Source of the DNA: JAWPMV01 sp038527215
Lineage (GTDB): Bacteria > Bacteroidota > Bacteroidia > J057
Length of the DNA stretch: 58,370 bases
Assembly: GCA_038527215.1 (NCBI GenBank)
Contig: JBCBGC010000037.1
Coordinates: 1 to 58,370, forward strand
Reading direction: 5' to 3'
Part shown: one piece after another, positions 50,241 through 58,370 of the stretch
Numbering within the stretch: position 1 is the first letter of the stretch
How the letters are laid out: every line of letters starts with the position of its first letter
Program-made: the position numbers and the translations under genes
Notes under the pieces: generated by a model
Seen by the model: only the letters and a program-made list of their open reading frames with translations
Told to the model about the DNA's origin: nothing
Database searches by the model: none

Positions 50241-52010
50241 TTAATAACCAGGGTTCTGGGTTAAGGTAGGCTGGCCATCCACGAAGCTGTCATCAATTTG
50301 CTCTTGGGGAATGGGGAAAAATTCATGTTTCCCAGCTTGAAAAGATGCCCCGGACAAGTGGGGTCTTTTTTGCGCCTCTTCCACCAAATAGGCATTGACA
50401 ACCTCCGCAGCAATGCCCCAGCGTACCAGATCAAAGAAGCGGTGGCCTTCCAGGGCGAATTCTAATCGGCGCTCAAAGCGAACCGCTTCCCAGGCAAAGG
50501 CTTTGCCTGCGGTTTCAAAACTTACGCCGGCATCGGCATAGCTTTGCACGAAATAATTGGCTGCAGGCGTCCCATCTTCAAATTTCACCACTGAACCGGT
50601 AGCGGCCCGATTACGCACCAGGTCCACATGGGACTGGGCGATGGCCAGGCTGCCAATTTCAATTTCACACTCAGCCGCCCAGAGCAGCACATCTGCATAG
50701 CGCAACACCCTGAAATTATTGGCCACCCCTCTCCAGAAGGTAGCAAAAGACTGGACCAGAGAGCCTTCCTGTCGCTGGTAGTAGACATTTTTCAAGGGAG
50801 AGTATGGACCATAGGTTCCAGACTTATCCCGAATCCAGTTTTTACCCGGATGTACGCCCCAGTCCAAATAGGGTACCCCTCTTCGCCCGACCGTCCAATC
50901 AAGGCGGGGATCAATAGGCGTCGTTACATCCGGTTCAAAAGACTCGGTGCTATTGAGATAGACACCATTTTCAAAATCACTTTTGAAATCTGTAGCATTA
51001 AAGGTGTTGAAAAGAGGCAAGCCTGAATTTTCGTCCGTTTGAAATGCATTGACCAGGTTTTGGGAAGCCTGGAAGAAGCCACAGCAACCCGATGGGGCCC
51101 CTGAAGGGGTAAAGGGGAATGCCAATCCTTCGGCAAAACCTCCATTTTGTCCCTCCGAGGTTCCATCGTTGACAGAATACTGGATCTCAAAAAGAGATTC
51201 CTGGTTGTTGTTGGTCTCAGCATTATAATTATCATGATAATTTTCTGCCAGGCTAAACCGTCCACTACCAATGATCGCATTCAAGAGCGGGAGCGCCGCG
51301 GCGTAATCTTGCTGGAACATTTTTGCCTTGGCCAGAAAGGCCTGAGCAGCCCACTTCGTCGGACGTCCCACTTCTGCCTGGACCTCGGGAAGGGTGTTGA
51401 TGCCAAATTGGAAATCCTCCTCAATCTTTGGCCAGATATCCTGGTCATTTGGCACCCGAACGTCTTCCGCATTTTCATCAATATAGGGCACCATGTTCCA
51501 CATCTTTTTGGCTTCGAAGTGGTAGTATGCTCGTAGAAATCTTGCTTCTGCCCGAATCTGGGCGGCTTTCTCATTGTCAATCGCTCCATTCGCCTCCGCA
51601 GCTATCAGCACCTTCAAGGTCTGGTTGCAACGATTTACCCCCTCGTAGACATGCCACCATTTCCCCCGAAAAAAATCATTCGAAGCAATGGCCGAGAAGT
51701 TCTCAATATCATTGCCTTGCGGTTGGTCTCCAGGGTCAGATCCCTTATGGGCATCGCCCGCCGTTACACTACCATAGATCCAGTTGGAAGGGGCTGCATG
51801 CCAGGGGAAAGAGCGGGTAAAGGAAAAGGGATGTTCCAGAAAACCGTCTATGGCCGCATAGGCCCCGATCAGCAAGCCTTCCACGCCTTCTTCAGTCGCC
51901 AATTGTTCGACGGTCAGCGCCCCTTGTGGTTTGATGCGATCCAGATATCCCTCACAGGAAACCAAGGTGGATAGCACCGTGATATATATGATTAAGAATG
52001 GTTTTTTCAT
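50241..52010 (-). CDS. susD-like: SusD/RagB-family nutrient-binding lipoprotein
   Basis: 589 residues, lipobox with Cys19 (STLVSC). Typical SusD features: the N-terminal GYLDRIKPQGALT, TPR-like helices (QIRAEARFLRAYYHFEAKKM, LAKAKMFQQDYAAALPLL), and the C-terminal AWEAVRFERRLEFALEGHRF, then FDLVRWG and FFPIPQEQIDDS. It forms the lid of the SusC transporter at the cell surface and binds the saccharide. It lies 28 bases after the susC-like gene. Confidence 0.95.
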   Translation of the reverse strand: MKKPFLIIYITVLSTLVSCEGYLDRIKPQGALTVEQLATEEGVEGLLIGAYAAIDGFLEHPFSFTRSFPWHAAPSNWIYGSVTAGDAHKGSDPGDQPQGNDIENFSAIASNDFFRGKWWHVYEGVNRCNQTLKVLIAAEANGAIDNEKAAQIRAEARFLRAYYHFEAKKMWNMVPYIDENAEDVRVPNDQDIWPKIEEDFQFGINTLPEVQAEVGRPTKWAAQAFLAKAKMFQQDYAAALPLLNAIIGSGRFSLAENYHDNYNAETNNNQESLFEIQYSVNDGTSEGQNGGFAEGLAFPFTPSGAPSGCCGFFQASQNLVNAFQTDENSGLPLFNTFNATDFKSDFENGVYLNSTESFEPDVTTPIDPRLDWTVGRRGVPYLDWGVHPGKNWIRDKSGTYGPYSPLKNVYYQRQEGSLVQSFATFWRGVANNFRVLRYADVLLWAAECEIEIGSLAIAQSHVDLVRNRAATGSVVKFEDGTPAANYFVQSYADAGVSFETAGKAFAWEAVRFERRLEFALEGHRFFDLVRWGIAAEVVNAYLVEEAQKRPHLSGASFQAGKHEFFPIPQEQIDDSFVDGQPTLTQNPGY

Positions 52011-52038
52011 CTAAAAAGTGGTTGAAATGATTAATACA

Positions 52039-55000
52039 TTAAAATCCAATCTGTATCCCGACCAGGAGCGCTCGTGTAATGGGGTAAGCCCCTCTGTCCA
52101 CGCCAATGTCAAGATTGGCGACCCGAGAATTGGCGTCCCCGAAGGATTGTAGGCTCAGTTCCGGGTCAAGTCCAGTGTAGTTGGTAAAGGTCAACAGGTT
52201 CTTCCCCTGCAGGTATAAGCGCACCTTGGCTAGTTTCAGTTGGGCCAGGGATTCCGTAGGGAGACTATAGCCTAGCTGGAGGTTTTTGATCCGGACAAAA
52301 GACCCATCTTCTACAAAGTAGCTATTGGGTTCTACTTCGGAGTTCGGGGTTCCAGAACTCAGTTTTGGGAGGGAAGCATCTGGATTTCCAGGCGTCCAGG
52401 CATCCAGGATAGCAGTTCCCTTACCACTCTGGAAGAATACCCCAGAGAAGTCCGAAAAGTAGCGGGTAAAGTTGTACAGGTCATTTCCCTGAGAGCCTTG
52501 AATAAACATGCTCAGATCAAAGCCTTTATATCCGAGGTTTACATTTACCCCATAGGTAACATCAGGATGAGGATTGCCAATGAGGGTACGGTCGCGTTGG
52601 TCAATTACTCCATCACTGTTCACGTCTACATACTTAAAACGCCCTACTCCGTCCGCAGCTGAGGCAAAGCCCTGATCTGCACTGGCATCTACTTCTTCGG
52701 CAGTTTGAAAAATGCCGTCCACCTGCAGGCCATAGAAATAAGAAATCGGGAATCCACGTTGGGTTCTGGTCAGGCGGAAGGATCGGGCTTGGGCCCCGGC
52801 AATGGCAAAGAGGTCGTTATCTCCCAGTTTGATGACTTCATTTCTGTATACAGAAATGTTAAAGCCCAGATCATAGGTGAAAGCGCCGCGGTCGTCTCCA
52901 TAGGTAGCCGCAAAATCTATCCCCCGATTCCGCATTTCTCCCACATTGATGAAAGGAAGTTCCGCAAAGCCTGCCGTGGCTGGCTGAGGCACCTGGACCA
53001 ACATATCCCGTGTATTGCGGGTGTACAGATCGAGCACCAGGTTCAGTTTATAATCCAGGAGGGTCGCATCAACACCTATATTGGTACTGGTCGTGGTTTC
53101 CCAGCGGACTTCATCATTCCCTTGCGTACTCAAGGCAAATCCCGCGAGAGAAGAGCCATTGGTTCCCTGGATATCGTAAAAGGTGGTCGCTACATCCGAA
53201 TCGAATAAGGTAAAGGAGGCATAGTCTCCAATCTCCTGGTTCCCTGTCTGTCCCCATCCAAATCTGACCTTCAGGTCGTCAAAGGTGTTCCCTAGTCCCC
53301 CGAGTTCACTTAGCCGAATGCCTGCACTGAGCGCAGGAAAAATGGCATATCGATTATTGCTGCCGAATCGCGAAGACCCATCTCTTCTGATGGTTCCAGA
53401 GAATAATAAAAAGTCATTGTAAGTATAGCTGATACTCGAAAAAAGCGAGAACAGTCGGCTGCTGGTACGGGTACCAGCATTCCCGATCCCCCCGGAACCT
53501 ACACTCAGCACCCGGAAATCAGGATCGTTGGTAAAAAAACCTGTCCGGCTAGCGAATAGTCCTGTAGCTTGATTCTGAATGGCTTCGGTCCCCACCAAAA
53601 TATTCAATTCGCTGCCTTGAATATCCGTAGAATAGTTGAGGGTATTATACCAGGTATAACTGCCCAGGAAGTCTGCGTACTCATCTAGCTTATTGGTACC
53701 TACCACTTCGGCATCCTCATAGTTGATGCCGGTAAAATCGGTTCTTTGAGAACTAATGAAGTCAATGCCAATGCTGGATTTAGCCACCAGGGAAGGGAGG
53801 ATCTCGATTTCAAGATAGGCATTCCCAAATGCCCGGAATCTTCTGTCCGCATCAAAGCGATTTCTGTATAAGGCACCCACTGGATTCTGAGGGTTATTGA
53901 ATCCGCCTACGCTGGTGCCCGCAAACCGACCGTCATTGGCATAAACCGGAATGACTGAAGGCATACGGATTGCCATGGAAATGGGGTTTTCGGTATTTTG
54001 GTTGGAGATGCCCGTATTCTTGGAATACGAAATGGTTAAATTCTCCCCTAGCGTAATCTTATCCTTGACCTTGAATCTCGTATTGGCCCGGGCTGTGAAG
54101 CGCTCAAAATTGGTGTGGATCAAGACCCCTTCCTGGTTGAAGTAGCCCGTAGAAAAGGCGTAACTCCCATTTTCAGTTCCTCCCGTCGCACTTAAGTTAT
54201 AATTCTGCATGGGCGCATTCTGGAAGATTTCATTTAGCCAGTTGGTCCCCTGGGTGGCTAGCGGTACCCCCGGTGCCAATTCTGCTGGCAGGCTGGGCGT
54301 AGCACCGCTCCCAAAGTGGGGATGCGAAGGGCTCTGCCCATCATTGATTTGCGCCTGCCACAGCATGTCCCCAAATTGCTGAGCAGATAGCACCTCAGGC
54401 AAAGAGGAGGTCAGGTTCTGAACGCCATAATAAGAGTTGAAGGTAAGGGTTGGCTGACCCACCTTGCCGCTTTTTGTGGTAACAATGATTACCCCATTCC
54501 CCGCCCGCGAACCATAAATCGAGGCAGCAGAGGCATCTTTGAGGACTTGAATCGACTCCACGTCATTGGGATTGATATCATTCAGATTCCCCCTGGTAGG
54601 TACCCCGTCTATCACAAATAGTGGCTGATTATTCCCAATGGTGCCAAAGCCACGGATGCGCACCATGGTGCCTCCTCCAGGGCCACCTTCCTGGCCTACT
54701 GTAATGCCTGGGACTCTCCCTTGCAGGGTTTCACTGATATTGGTAGAAGGCACCTGCAGGGCTTGTTCTACATCTAAGGAGGTGACTGCCCCAGTTACAT
54801 TGCGCCGACTCTGAGCGGTGTAGCCTACGATCACCACCTGATCGAGTTTCAATTCTTCACTCATGACCACCTCATAGCTGGTGGTATCTGAAACGGAGAA
54901 GACAGCCGATGTATACCCGATAAAACTGACTTTCACAGAATCCCCTGGAGTGGCCTCCAGGGTAAACTGCCCTTCGGCATTGGTCAGGGTCCCCATACTG

Positions 55001-55149
55001 GTACCCAGGATGACTACCGAAGCCCCCATGAGGGGGAAACCGTCTTCGGATTTTACCGTTCCTGATATTTCCTGCGCGTATCCAGTCGAAACGCAAAAGA
55101 AACCTATCAAGAACAGCCTGATAAGCATGTTTTGATAGAATAGCATCAT
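52039..55149 (-). CDS. susC-like: SusC/RagA-family TonB-linked outer-membrane transporter
   Basis: 1036 residues; a start at the Met eight residues in (MLIRLFLIGFFCVSTGYA) is also possible and gives a cleaner signal peptide. A CarboxypepD_reg-like domain (about 25-110) is followed by the plug with the SusC marker ALQVPSTNISETLQGRVPGI and VESIQVLKDASAASIYGSRA, then a long barrel ending ALLVGIQIGF. No N-terminal signalling (STN) domain, so it does not use an anti-sigma factor pathway. It is the first gene of the operon, which agrees with control by the hybrid regulator at 43.8 kb. Confidence 0.95.
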   Translation of the reverse strand: MMLFYQNMLIRLFLIGFFCVSTGYAQEISGTVKSEDGFPLMGASVVILGTSMGTLTNAEGQFTLEATPGDSVKVSFIGYTSAVFSVSDTTSYEVVMSEELKLDQVVIVGYTAQSRRNVTGAVTSLDVEQALQVPSTNISETLQGRVPGITVGQEGGPGGGTMVRIRGFGTIGNNQPLFVIDGVPTRGNLNDINPNDVESIQVLKDASAASIYGSRAGNGVIIVTTKSGKVGQPTLTFNSYYGVQNLTSSLPEVLSAQQFGDMLWQAQINDGQSPSHPHFGSGATPSLPAELAPGVPLATQGTNWLNEIFQNAPMQNYNLSATGGTENGSYAFSTGYFNQEGVLIHTNFERFTARANTRFKVKDKITLGENLTISYSKNTGISNQNTENPISMAIRMPSVIPVYANDGRFAGTSVGGFNNPQNPVGALYRNRFDADRRFRAFGNAYLEIEILPSLVAKSSIGIDFISSQRTDFTGINYEDAEVVGTNKLDEYADFLGSYTWYNTLNYSTDIQGSELNILVGTEAIQNQATGLFASRTGFFTNDPDFRVLSVGSGGIGNAGTRTSSRLFSLFSSISYTYNDFLLFSGTIRRDGSSRFGSNNRYAIFPALSAGIRLSELGGLGNTFDDLKVRFGWGQTGNQEIGDYASFTLFDSDVATTFYDIQGTNGSSLAGFALSTQGNDEVRWETTTSTNIGVDATLLDYKLNLVLDLYTRNTRDMLVQVPQPATAGFAELPFINVGEMRNRGIDFAATYGDDRGAFTYDLGFNISVYRNEVIKLGDNDLFAIAGAQARSFRLTRTQRGFPISYFYGLQVDGIFQTAEEVDASADQGFASAADGVGRFKYVDVNSDGVIDQRDRTLIGNPHPDVTYGVNVNLGYKGFDLSMFIQGSQGNDLYNFTRYFSDFSGVFFQSGKGTAILDAWTPGNPDASLPKLSSGTPNSEVEPNSYFVEDGSFVRIKNLQLGYSLPTESLAQLKLAKVRLYLQGKNLLTFTNYTGLDPELSLQSFGDANSRVANLDIGVDRGAYPITRALLVGIQIGF

Positions 55150-55652
55150 AGATAGTCCTTTATTAGTAGTTGTAATGAGAAAATGTAAGTTTCCAATCCC
55201 TGCCCTCCGCTGTTTCGCATATGCGTTTCGGAGCCGCCTGAGAGATGAATGAGCCGCCGGGTAAAGGATCGATTATTCCTTCTGTAACCTTCCCTGACAG
55301 GGGCAGGATATGGTAGGCGTGTTGAGTTGGCCCATCCGATCTCTGAGAACCAAAGTACTGAGATGGGATAGAAGGGAATGGTAAAATCGAATCAATTTCT
55401 CGTCGTTTTATGACAGCCTAACAAAAAGTCGTAAACTCCTAATTTTCAAACACTTACCATGTGCTTGCTTTTTACCGTTCCTTATTTTGTCTCAAGATTA
55501 ACCCGTTTGTAACAGCTACAGTAGATTGATCTTATGGGTGAAAGGCGGGAGGGGGATGGCGTTAGAGGCTCTGCCCTTTATTAGGTAGGGGAATTTACTG
55601 GGTCGCCGCGGAGGCGTGGGGTGGGATGCGCAGTTTCTTGTGGGGGGCTTAA
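55150..55652. other. Upstream region of the susC-like gene
   Basis: 503 bases without a credible gene. It should hold the promoter and regulator site, but no TAnnTTTG element stands out. A perfect palindrome CGCATATGCG lies at 55216-55225, about 70 bases before the susC-like start. A related ATGCGCAT palindrome (50193-50200) lies upstream of the second permease. Confidence 0.4.
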
Positions 55653-55862
55653 AACATCCCCGAAAGCATTAGCCGCAGCTTCTCCCGGAGTACCGGGATC
55701 TGCGACTTCTAAGGGACTTACGCGCAAGCCTGTCTCTGACAAAACTTTCCCGCCAGGCTCCTCCGGAGTACCGGGATCTAGGACTTTGAAGGGGCTTGTG
55801 TGTGGGCTGGTCTAGGATAAGCGTTTTCTACCCACCCCGCCCCCTCCGAGGAGGGGAAGGCA
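55653..55862. repeat. MITE-like intergenic repeat, diverged unit 3
   Basis: Starts AACATCCCCGAAAGC and contains two diverged nested modules (CTCCCGGAGTACCGGG and CTCCGGAGTACCGGG) and the inner ACCCACCCCGCCCCCTCC with GAGGAGGGGAAGGC. The right end GGGGATGTT is missing. The sequence becomes AT-rich directly after it, so the repeat marks the border of the possibly acquired segment. Confidence 0.7.
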
Positions 55863-55907
55863 AATTGATTCTTATTCCAGATGTCTTTGTATTGTGAGGA
55901 GAAAATT

Positions 55908-56459
55908 CTATTGTGATTTACATTTTGCATAGAATTTTGGAAATAACTGTGGGTAAACACGCTCTTCGATCTCATCCCCTTCAATCTGTTGATAATTGTT
56001 ATAATCCAGGTAAGGACAACGAGCATCAATGAATGAAAAGAACTGTAAATCAGACTCTTCTGAGTCTTGAAATTCTCCAGCTTTAAAAAATGCCTCACTT
56101 GATGCTTCTAATAATCATTCATTAGACTTGGGCTGATGATCCCAATCGAGAATTGAAACTAAATTATCTGGATTTTTTATGGAAGAAGAAATAACATCTG
56201 GCCCTTGCAAAATAAGCCAGCACTGGAAATACAAAAACTCATCTGTTCCGACTCCTGGAGCAAAAATCATATTTGCCACAGCTATTACATTATGGTGATT
56301 GGTTCGATGAAGTGTTTTCCTCATAAAACACTCAAATGCTATAATTTCAGATAAAGGCAAGTCGCTTAATAGTTCAACTAAATGTGCATAGCTCTTTAAG
56401 GAATAATCATTATATGCTGTTGCATGAAACAGTATATCCCAAAAATCCCTTTCTTTCAT
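55908..56459 (-). pseudogene. DUF4240-family gene interrupted by an in-frame TGA
   Basis: The first part, from the ATG at 56459 (MKERDFWDILFHATAYNDYS), encodes a DUF4240 domain with LSEIIAFECFMRKTLHRTN and TDEFLYFQCWLILQGPDVIS. It stops at a TGA (56115-56117) shortly after LVSILDWDHQPKSNE. The same frame goes on without a shift for 68 codons (LLEASSEAFFKAGEF, then SFIDARCPYLDYNNY) to a TAG at 55908-55910. DUF4240 proteins are usually longer than the 114 residues before the TGA, so one nonsense change has probably split the gene. Many members are near polymorphic toxin loci. Stop read-through cannot be excluded. Confidence 0.65.
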
Positions 56460-56613
56460 ATTACTCTTTATGATTAATGATTTCCCAATACGTAACCTTC
56501 TCCCCAAAAACCGCAATAGGTTGTTTCTATTTGTAAGTCATTTAGTTTTTAGGGAAGCATTTAAAGGTATCTCAAATAGAAAGTCTAATATGATGTGGGG
56601 GCGTCAAATTAGG

Positions 56614-57234
56614 CTAAATATTTTCCAATAAATATTTCCGAAGCATTTTACCTTTCTCCTCAAATTGAGCGTTAAAATTTACGATTTGATCTAAGTGAGC
56701 ATCAAATATGCCAGGCAAATTTTCTCTAGACATTAGTTTGGCTACAACCATCGCAGTAAAACTTGATTGAATGGGGTTAAAATTAATCCAGGATGGATTT
56801 GAAGGATTATCATTCAGGCTCTTATCAAGAAATATAATCTCACTAAAGGTATCGAAGAAGGGTTTTGCTTTTTTTTGGAAAAAATTCATTTCGAGATCTA
56901 CAGCTCTTTTAACATTCTGCAGCGTATCAGTTGGAAGTACAGCTAACTCAGGTTTTTCATAAAAATAACCTCTAGCCTGACCTACCGTGGAATATTTATA
57001 GTATTTATCTCCCCAGGCGTTCTTTTTGTGTTTTTCAACCCTTGTTAGGTAAATTCTTATTTTGGTTTCTACCTGCAGGAACATGGGCCAAGAGGTGTAC
57101 TTAATCTCAAAAGTACCTTCAGGCTTTTTTTGCACTAATAAATTCCTGCTTTTTATGTACTTAAATCCCTCAGACTCAAGATTCTTACTTAATAACCGAA
57201 AGAATAATTCTTTTTTACCTGATTCAATATTCAT
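56614..57234 (-). CDS. Hypothetical protein, possibly immunity-like (weak DUF4304 resemblance)
   Basis: 206 residues, no signal peptide, no membrane segment; AT-rich codons unlike the genes before 55 kb. The N-terminal part (LLSKNLESEGFKYIKSRNLL, then TSWPMFLQVETKIRIYL) loosely resembles DUF4304-type proteins, which often occur as single cytoplasmic immunity proteins. It lies 25 bases after a decayed frame that may have been a toxin end. The family assignment is weak. Confidence 0.6.
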   Translation of the reverse strand: MNIESGKKELFFRLLSKNLESEGFKYIKSRNLLVQKKPEGTFEIKYTSWPMFLQVETKIRIYLTRVEKHKKNAWGDKYYKYSTVGQARGYFYEKPELAVLPTDTLQNVKRAVDLEMNFFQKKAKPFFDTFSEIIFLDKSLNDNPSNPSWINFNPIQSSFTAMVVAKLMSRENLPGIFDAHLDQIVNFNAQFEEKGKMLRKYLLENI

Positions 57235-57259
57235 TCTTTCATTTTATTTCTACGTTGGT

Positions 57260-57649
57260 CTATAATTTTTGACCTAGCTCCAATCCAGCATCAACCACAA
57301 TTTCCCCAACTGGGACAGCATCTCTTTCGTACAATGCTTTCTACACAATTTCTTGATCCTGCAAGAGTTGAGTAGTTTTTCCGAGTCTGGTTTCCACAAA
57401 AATTAACTTACCATTTTTATCCCTATTGACTTCGTCCATGAAACAGGATCAAACCTCGTAGTCACCGGAAACTGTTGTTCCATGACTGAAAAATGGTATT
57501 TGCCCACCCCTAACATCGACAGAATTAATCCCATTCAGAAAATGGATGCCTTCAAATTCACCAAAATACCTCCAGTCAACTTCGCCTTAGGAAAAAAGGG
57601 GACAGGGAATAAGGAGGAGGCTTATCCCGAGGCGTATGATGTGTTTCAT
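57260..57649 (-). pseudogene. Decayed frame with three in-frame stops (possible secreted protein or toxin remnant)
   Basis: One frame of 130 codons from an ATG at 57649 reads MKHIIRLGISLLLIPCPLFS, then TAA, GEVDWRYFGEFEGIHFLNG and on to SGDYEV, then TGA, SCFMDEVNRDKNGKLIFVET and on to DQEIV, then TAG, KALYERDAVPVGEIVVDAGL to QKL and a final TAG (57260-57262). The start looks like a signal peptide in which SQ has become S-stop. The later part (LIFVETRLGKTTQLLQDQ) has a nuclease/toxin-end flavour, but I cannot name a family. Three different stop codons argue against recoding. Whether all segments were once one gene is uncertain. Confidence 0.35.
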
Positions 57650-57732
57650 AGAGGGTTGGTTGGTGCGAAGTGCCTATATGGATGGATGAAAGTTATCCTT
57701 TTCATCTGACACAGTTTATTGAATAGTCGCTA

Positions 57733-58248
57733 CTACTCTAAACCTAAAAGGTGCTCATAAAACTCGGAGTATCTCATTTCATTTGAATTTATTGCCATAC
57801 ATTCATCATACTTTTCTTTGAGATAAGAATTATCCAAATCAAAAGTTTCTAGCTCTTGCATTTTTATTTTTGTTTCTATAATAACCTTCATTGACAAAAA
57901 AAAATTCCTGACGGATCCAGAGCAGTACCACTCAATTTCCTCATATTCGGGGTCATACAAGACAACACTACCACTCGTTTTAATTAGCAAATATTCCAAT
58001 GAGTAATTTACATGACTCGCAAAATGAATAAATTCATCTGCCCCCTTCCATTCTTGCTGCAGAAAAACAAAACCACTATAATTATATTCTGTAGGGAAGG
58101 TAAAGCCCCTTATGAAGTATTCTATATCTTCTCGTGGACCGTTTTCCCTAATAGGATTTTTCCCTATTAGAGAGACATTATCAAATAACCTCTTTTTATT
58201 GAAAAGATATTCGTTGTACGTAGTAATAAATTGGTCAATTGAATTCAT
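57733..58248 (-). CDS. Hypothetical protein, possibly SUKH-like immunity protein
   Basis: I start at the ATG at 58248 (171 residues, MNSIDQFITTYNEYLFNKKR); a longer frame overlaps the preceding gene. It is soluble and rich in aromatic and acidic residues. The central part (FVFLQQEWKGADEFIHFASH, SGSVVLYDPEYEEIEWYCSG) resembles the display-like core of SUKH/SMI1 immunity proteins. It follows the preceding partial gene by 10 bases, in keeping with a toxin-immunity pair. The assignment is tentative. Confidence 0.6.
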   Translation of the reverse strand: MNSIDQFITTYNEYLFNKKRLFDNVSLIGKNPIRENGPREDIEYFIRGFTFPTEYNYSGFVFLQQEWKGADEFIHFASHVNYSLEYLLIKTSGSVVLYDPEYEEIEWYCSGSVRNFFLSMKVIIETKIKMQELETFDLDNSYLKEKYDECMAINSNEMRYSEFYEHLLGLE

Positions 58249-58258
58249 TTTTTGAAAA

Positions 58259-58370
58259 TTAGGGATTATCTGGAACCTCATATACCCCCAACGATTCTCC
58301 ATTAGCTATCATTTCCATATAGGGAAACTTTTCTGCGGGATCTTCCGGAACTGTTTTAGACATGTAATAT
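58259..58370 (-). CDS. C-terminal end of an unidentified protein (partial)
   Basis: The minus-strand frame is open from the window edge to a TAA (58259-58261); the last residues are ESLGVYEVPDNP. An ATG lies two codons from the window edge, but whether this is a start cannot be judged. It ends 10 bases before the immunity-like gene, so it may be the end of a toxin or a further immunity gene. Confidence 0.4.
   Translation of the reverse strand, partial: YYMSKTVPEDPAEKFPYMEMIANGESLGVYEVPDNP

Noticed and set aside
55778..56098. 106-codon minus-strand frame
   Set aside because: It starts inside the continuation of the broken DUF4240 gene in another frame and ends in the repeat; the in-frame continuation of DUF4240 explains the region better.
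55908..57649. Genetic-code reassignment or selenocysteine as the cause of in-frame TGA
   Set aside because: TGA ends or is avoided normally in the other genes, TAA and TAG also interrupt the second frame, and no SECIS-like structure was recognised.
57482..57709. 75-codon plus-strand frame
   Set aside because: It is antisense to, and in codon register with, the decayed minus-strand frame, which has the better protein-like sequence.

Overview
The window looks like chromosomal DNA of a member of the Bacteroidota, perhaps Saprospiria/Lewinella-like (inference). The evidence is SusC/SusD and other TonB receptors with N-terminal carboxypeptidase-regulatory domains, a hybrid two-component/AraC regulator, FHS-type sugar permeases, and promoters of the TTG-N19/20-TAnnTTTG type. 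Base composition is fairly balanced by eye up to about 55.9 kb; the last 2.5 kb is clearly more AT-rich and looks acquired.

Left part (1-23.7 kb). After two poorly known genes and a WYL regulator with its DUF4345 neighbour comes a nearly continuous minus-strand iron-acquisition island. It holds four blocks: (a) a XusABC-like xenosiderophore operon (TonB receptor, DUF4374-like lipoprotein with a PKD domain, two small DUF3325/DUF3649-like membrane proteins, PepSY membrane protein); (b) a small Cys-containing protein, a PepSY membrane protein, a small membrane protein, a ChaN-like lipoprotein and a methyltransferase; (c) imelysin, di-heme oxidoreductase, second imelysin and HTTM protein; (d) a heterodimeric YbtPQ/IrtAB-like ABC transporter with a TonB receptor. 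Blocks a, b and c start from promoters in which a TTTAGA/TCTAAA iron-box-like palindrome directly follows the -7 element. Blocks a, b and d also share a 16-bp motif, TACC-N8-GGTA, present as pairs spaced 44, 44 and 22 bp. This suggests a second, specific regulator.

Middle part (24-43.5 kb). A lipoprotein, a membrane-anchored GH3 enzyme, a small exported protein, a large secreted protein with two HExxH motifs, a MarR/DoxX pair with matching tandem operators, the proton-translocating transhydrogenase operon pntAA-pntAB-pntB, an alpha/beta-hydrolase, a PD40 lipoprotein, a DUF1593 lipoprotein, and an HxlR regulator divergent from a membrane protein plus a Rieske-glutamate synthase fusion. A modular MITE-like repeat family lies in three intergenic clusters (32.4-33.0, 39.1-39.5 and 55.65-55.86 kb).

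Right part (43.8-55.2 kb). A sugar-utilisation locus: hybrid sensor/AraC regulator and FHS permease on the plus strand, converging with SusC, SusD, a second FHS permease and a D-tagatose/D-psicose 3-epimerase-like enzyme on the minus strand. A ketose or a ketose-containing saccharide is a reasonable guess for the substrate. The AT-rich end (55.9-58.4 kb) carries a DUF4240 gene broken by an in-frame stop, a decayed secreted-protein/toxin-like frame with three in-frame stops, and two immunity-like or unknown genes.
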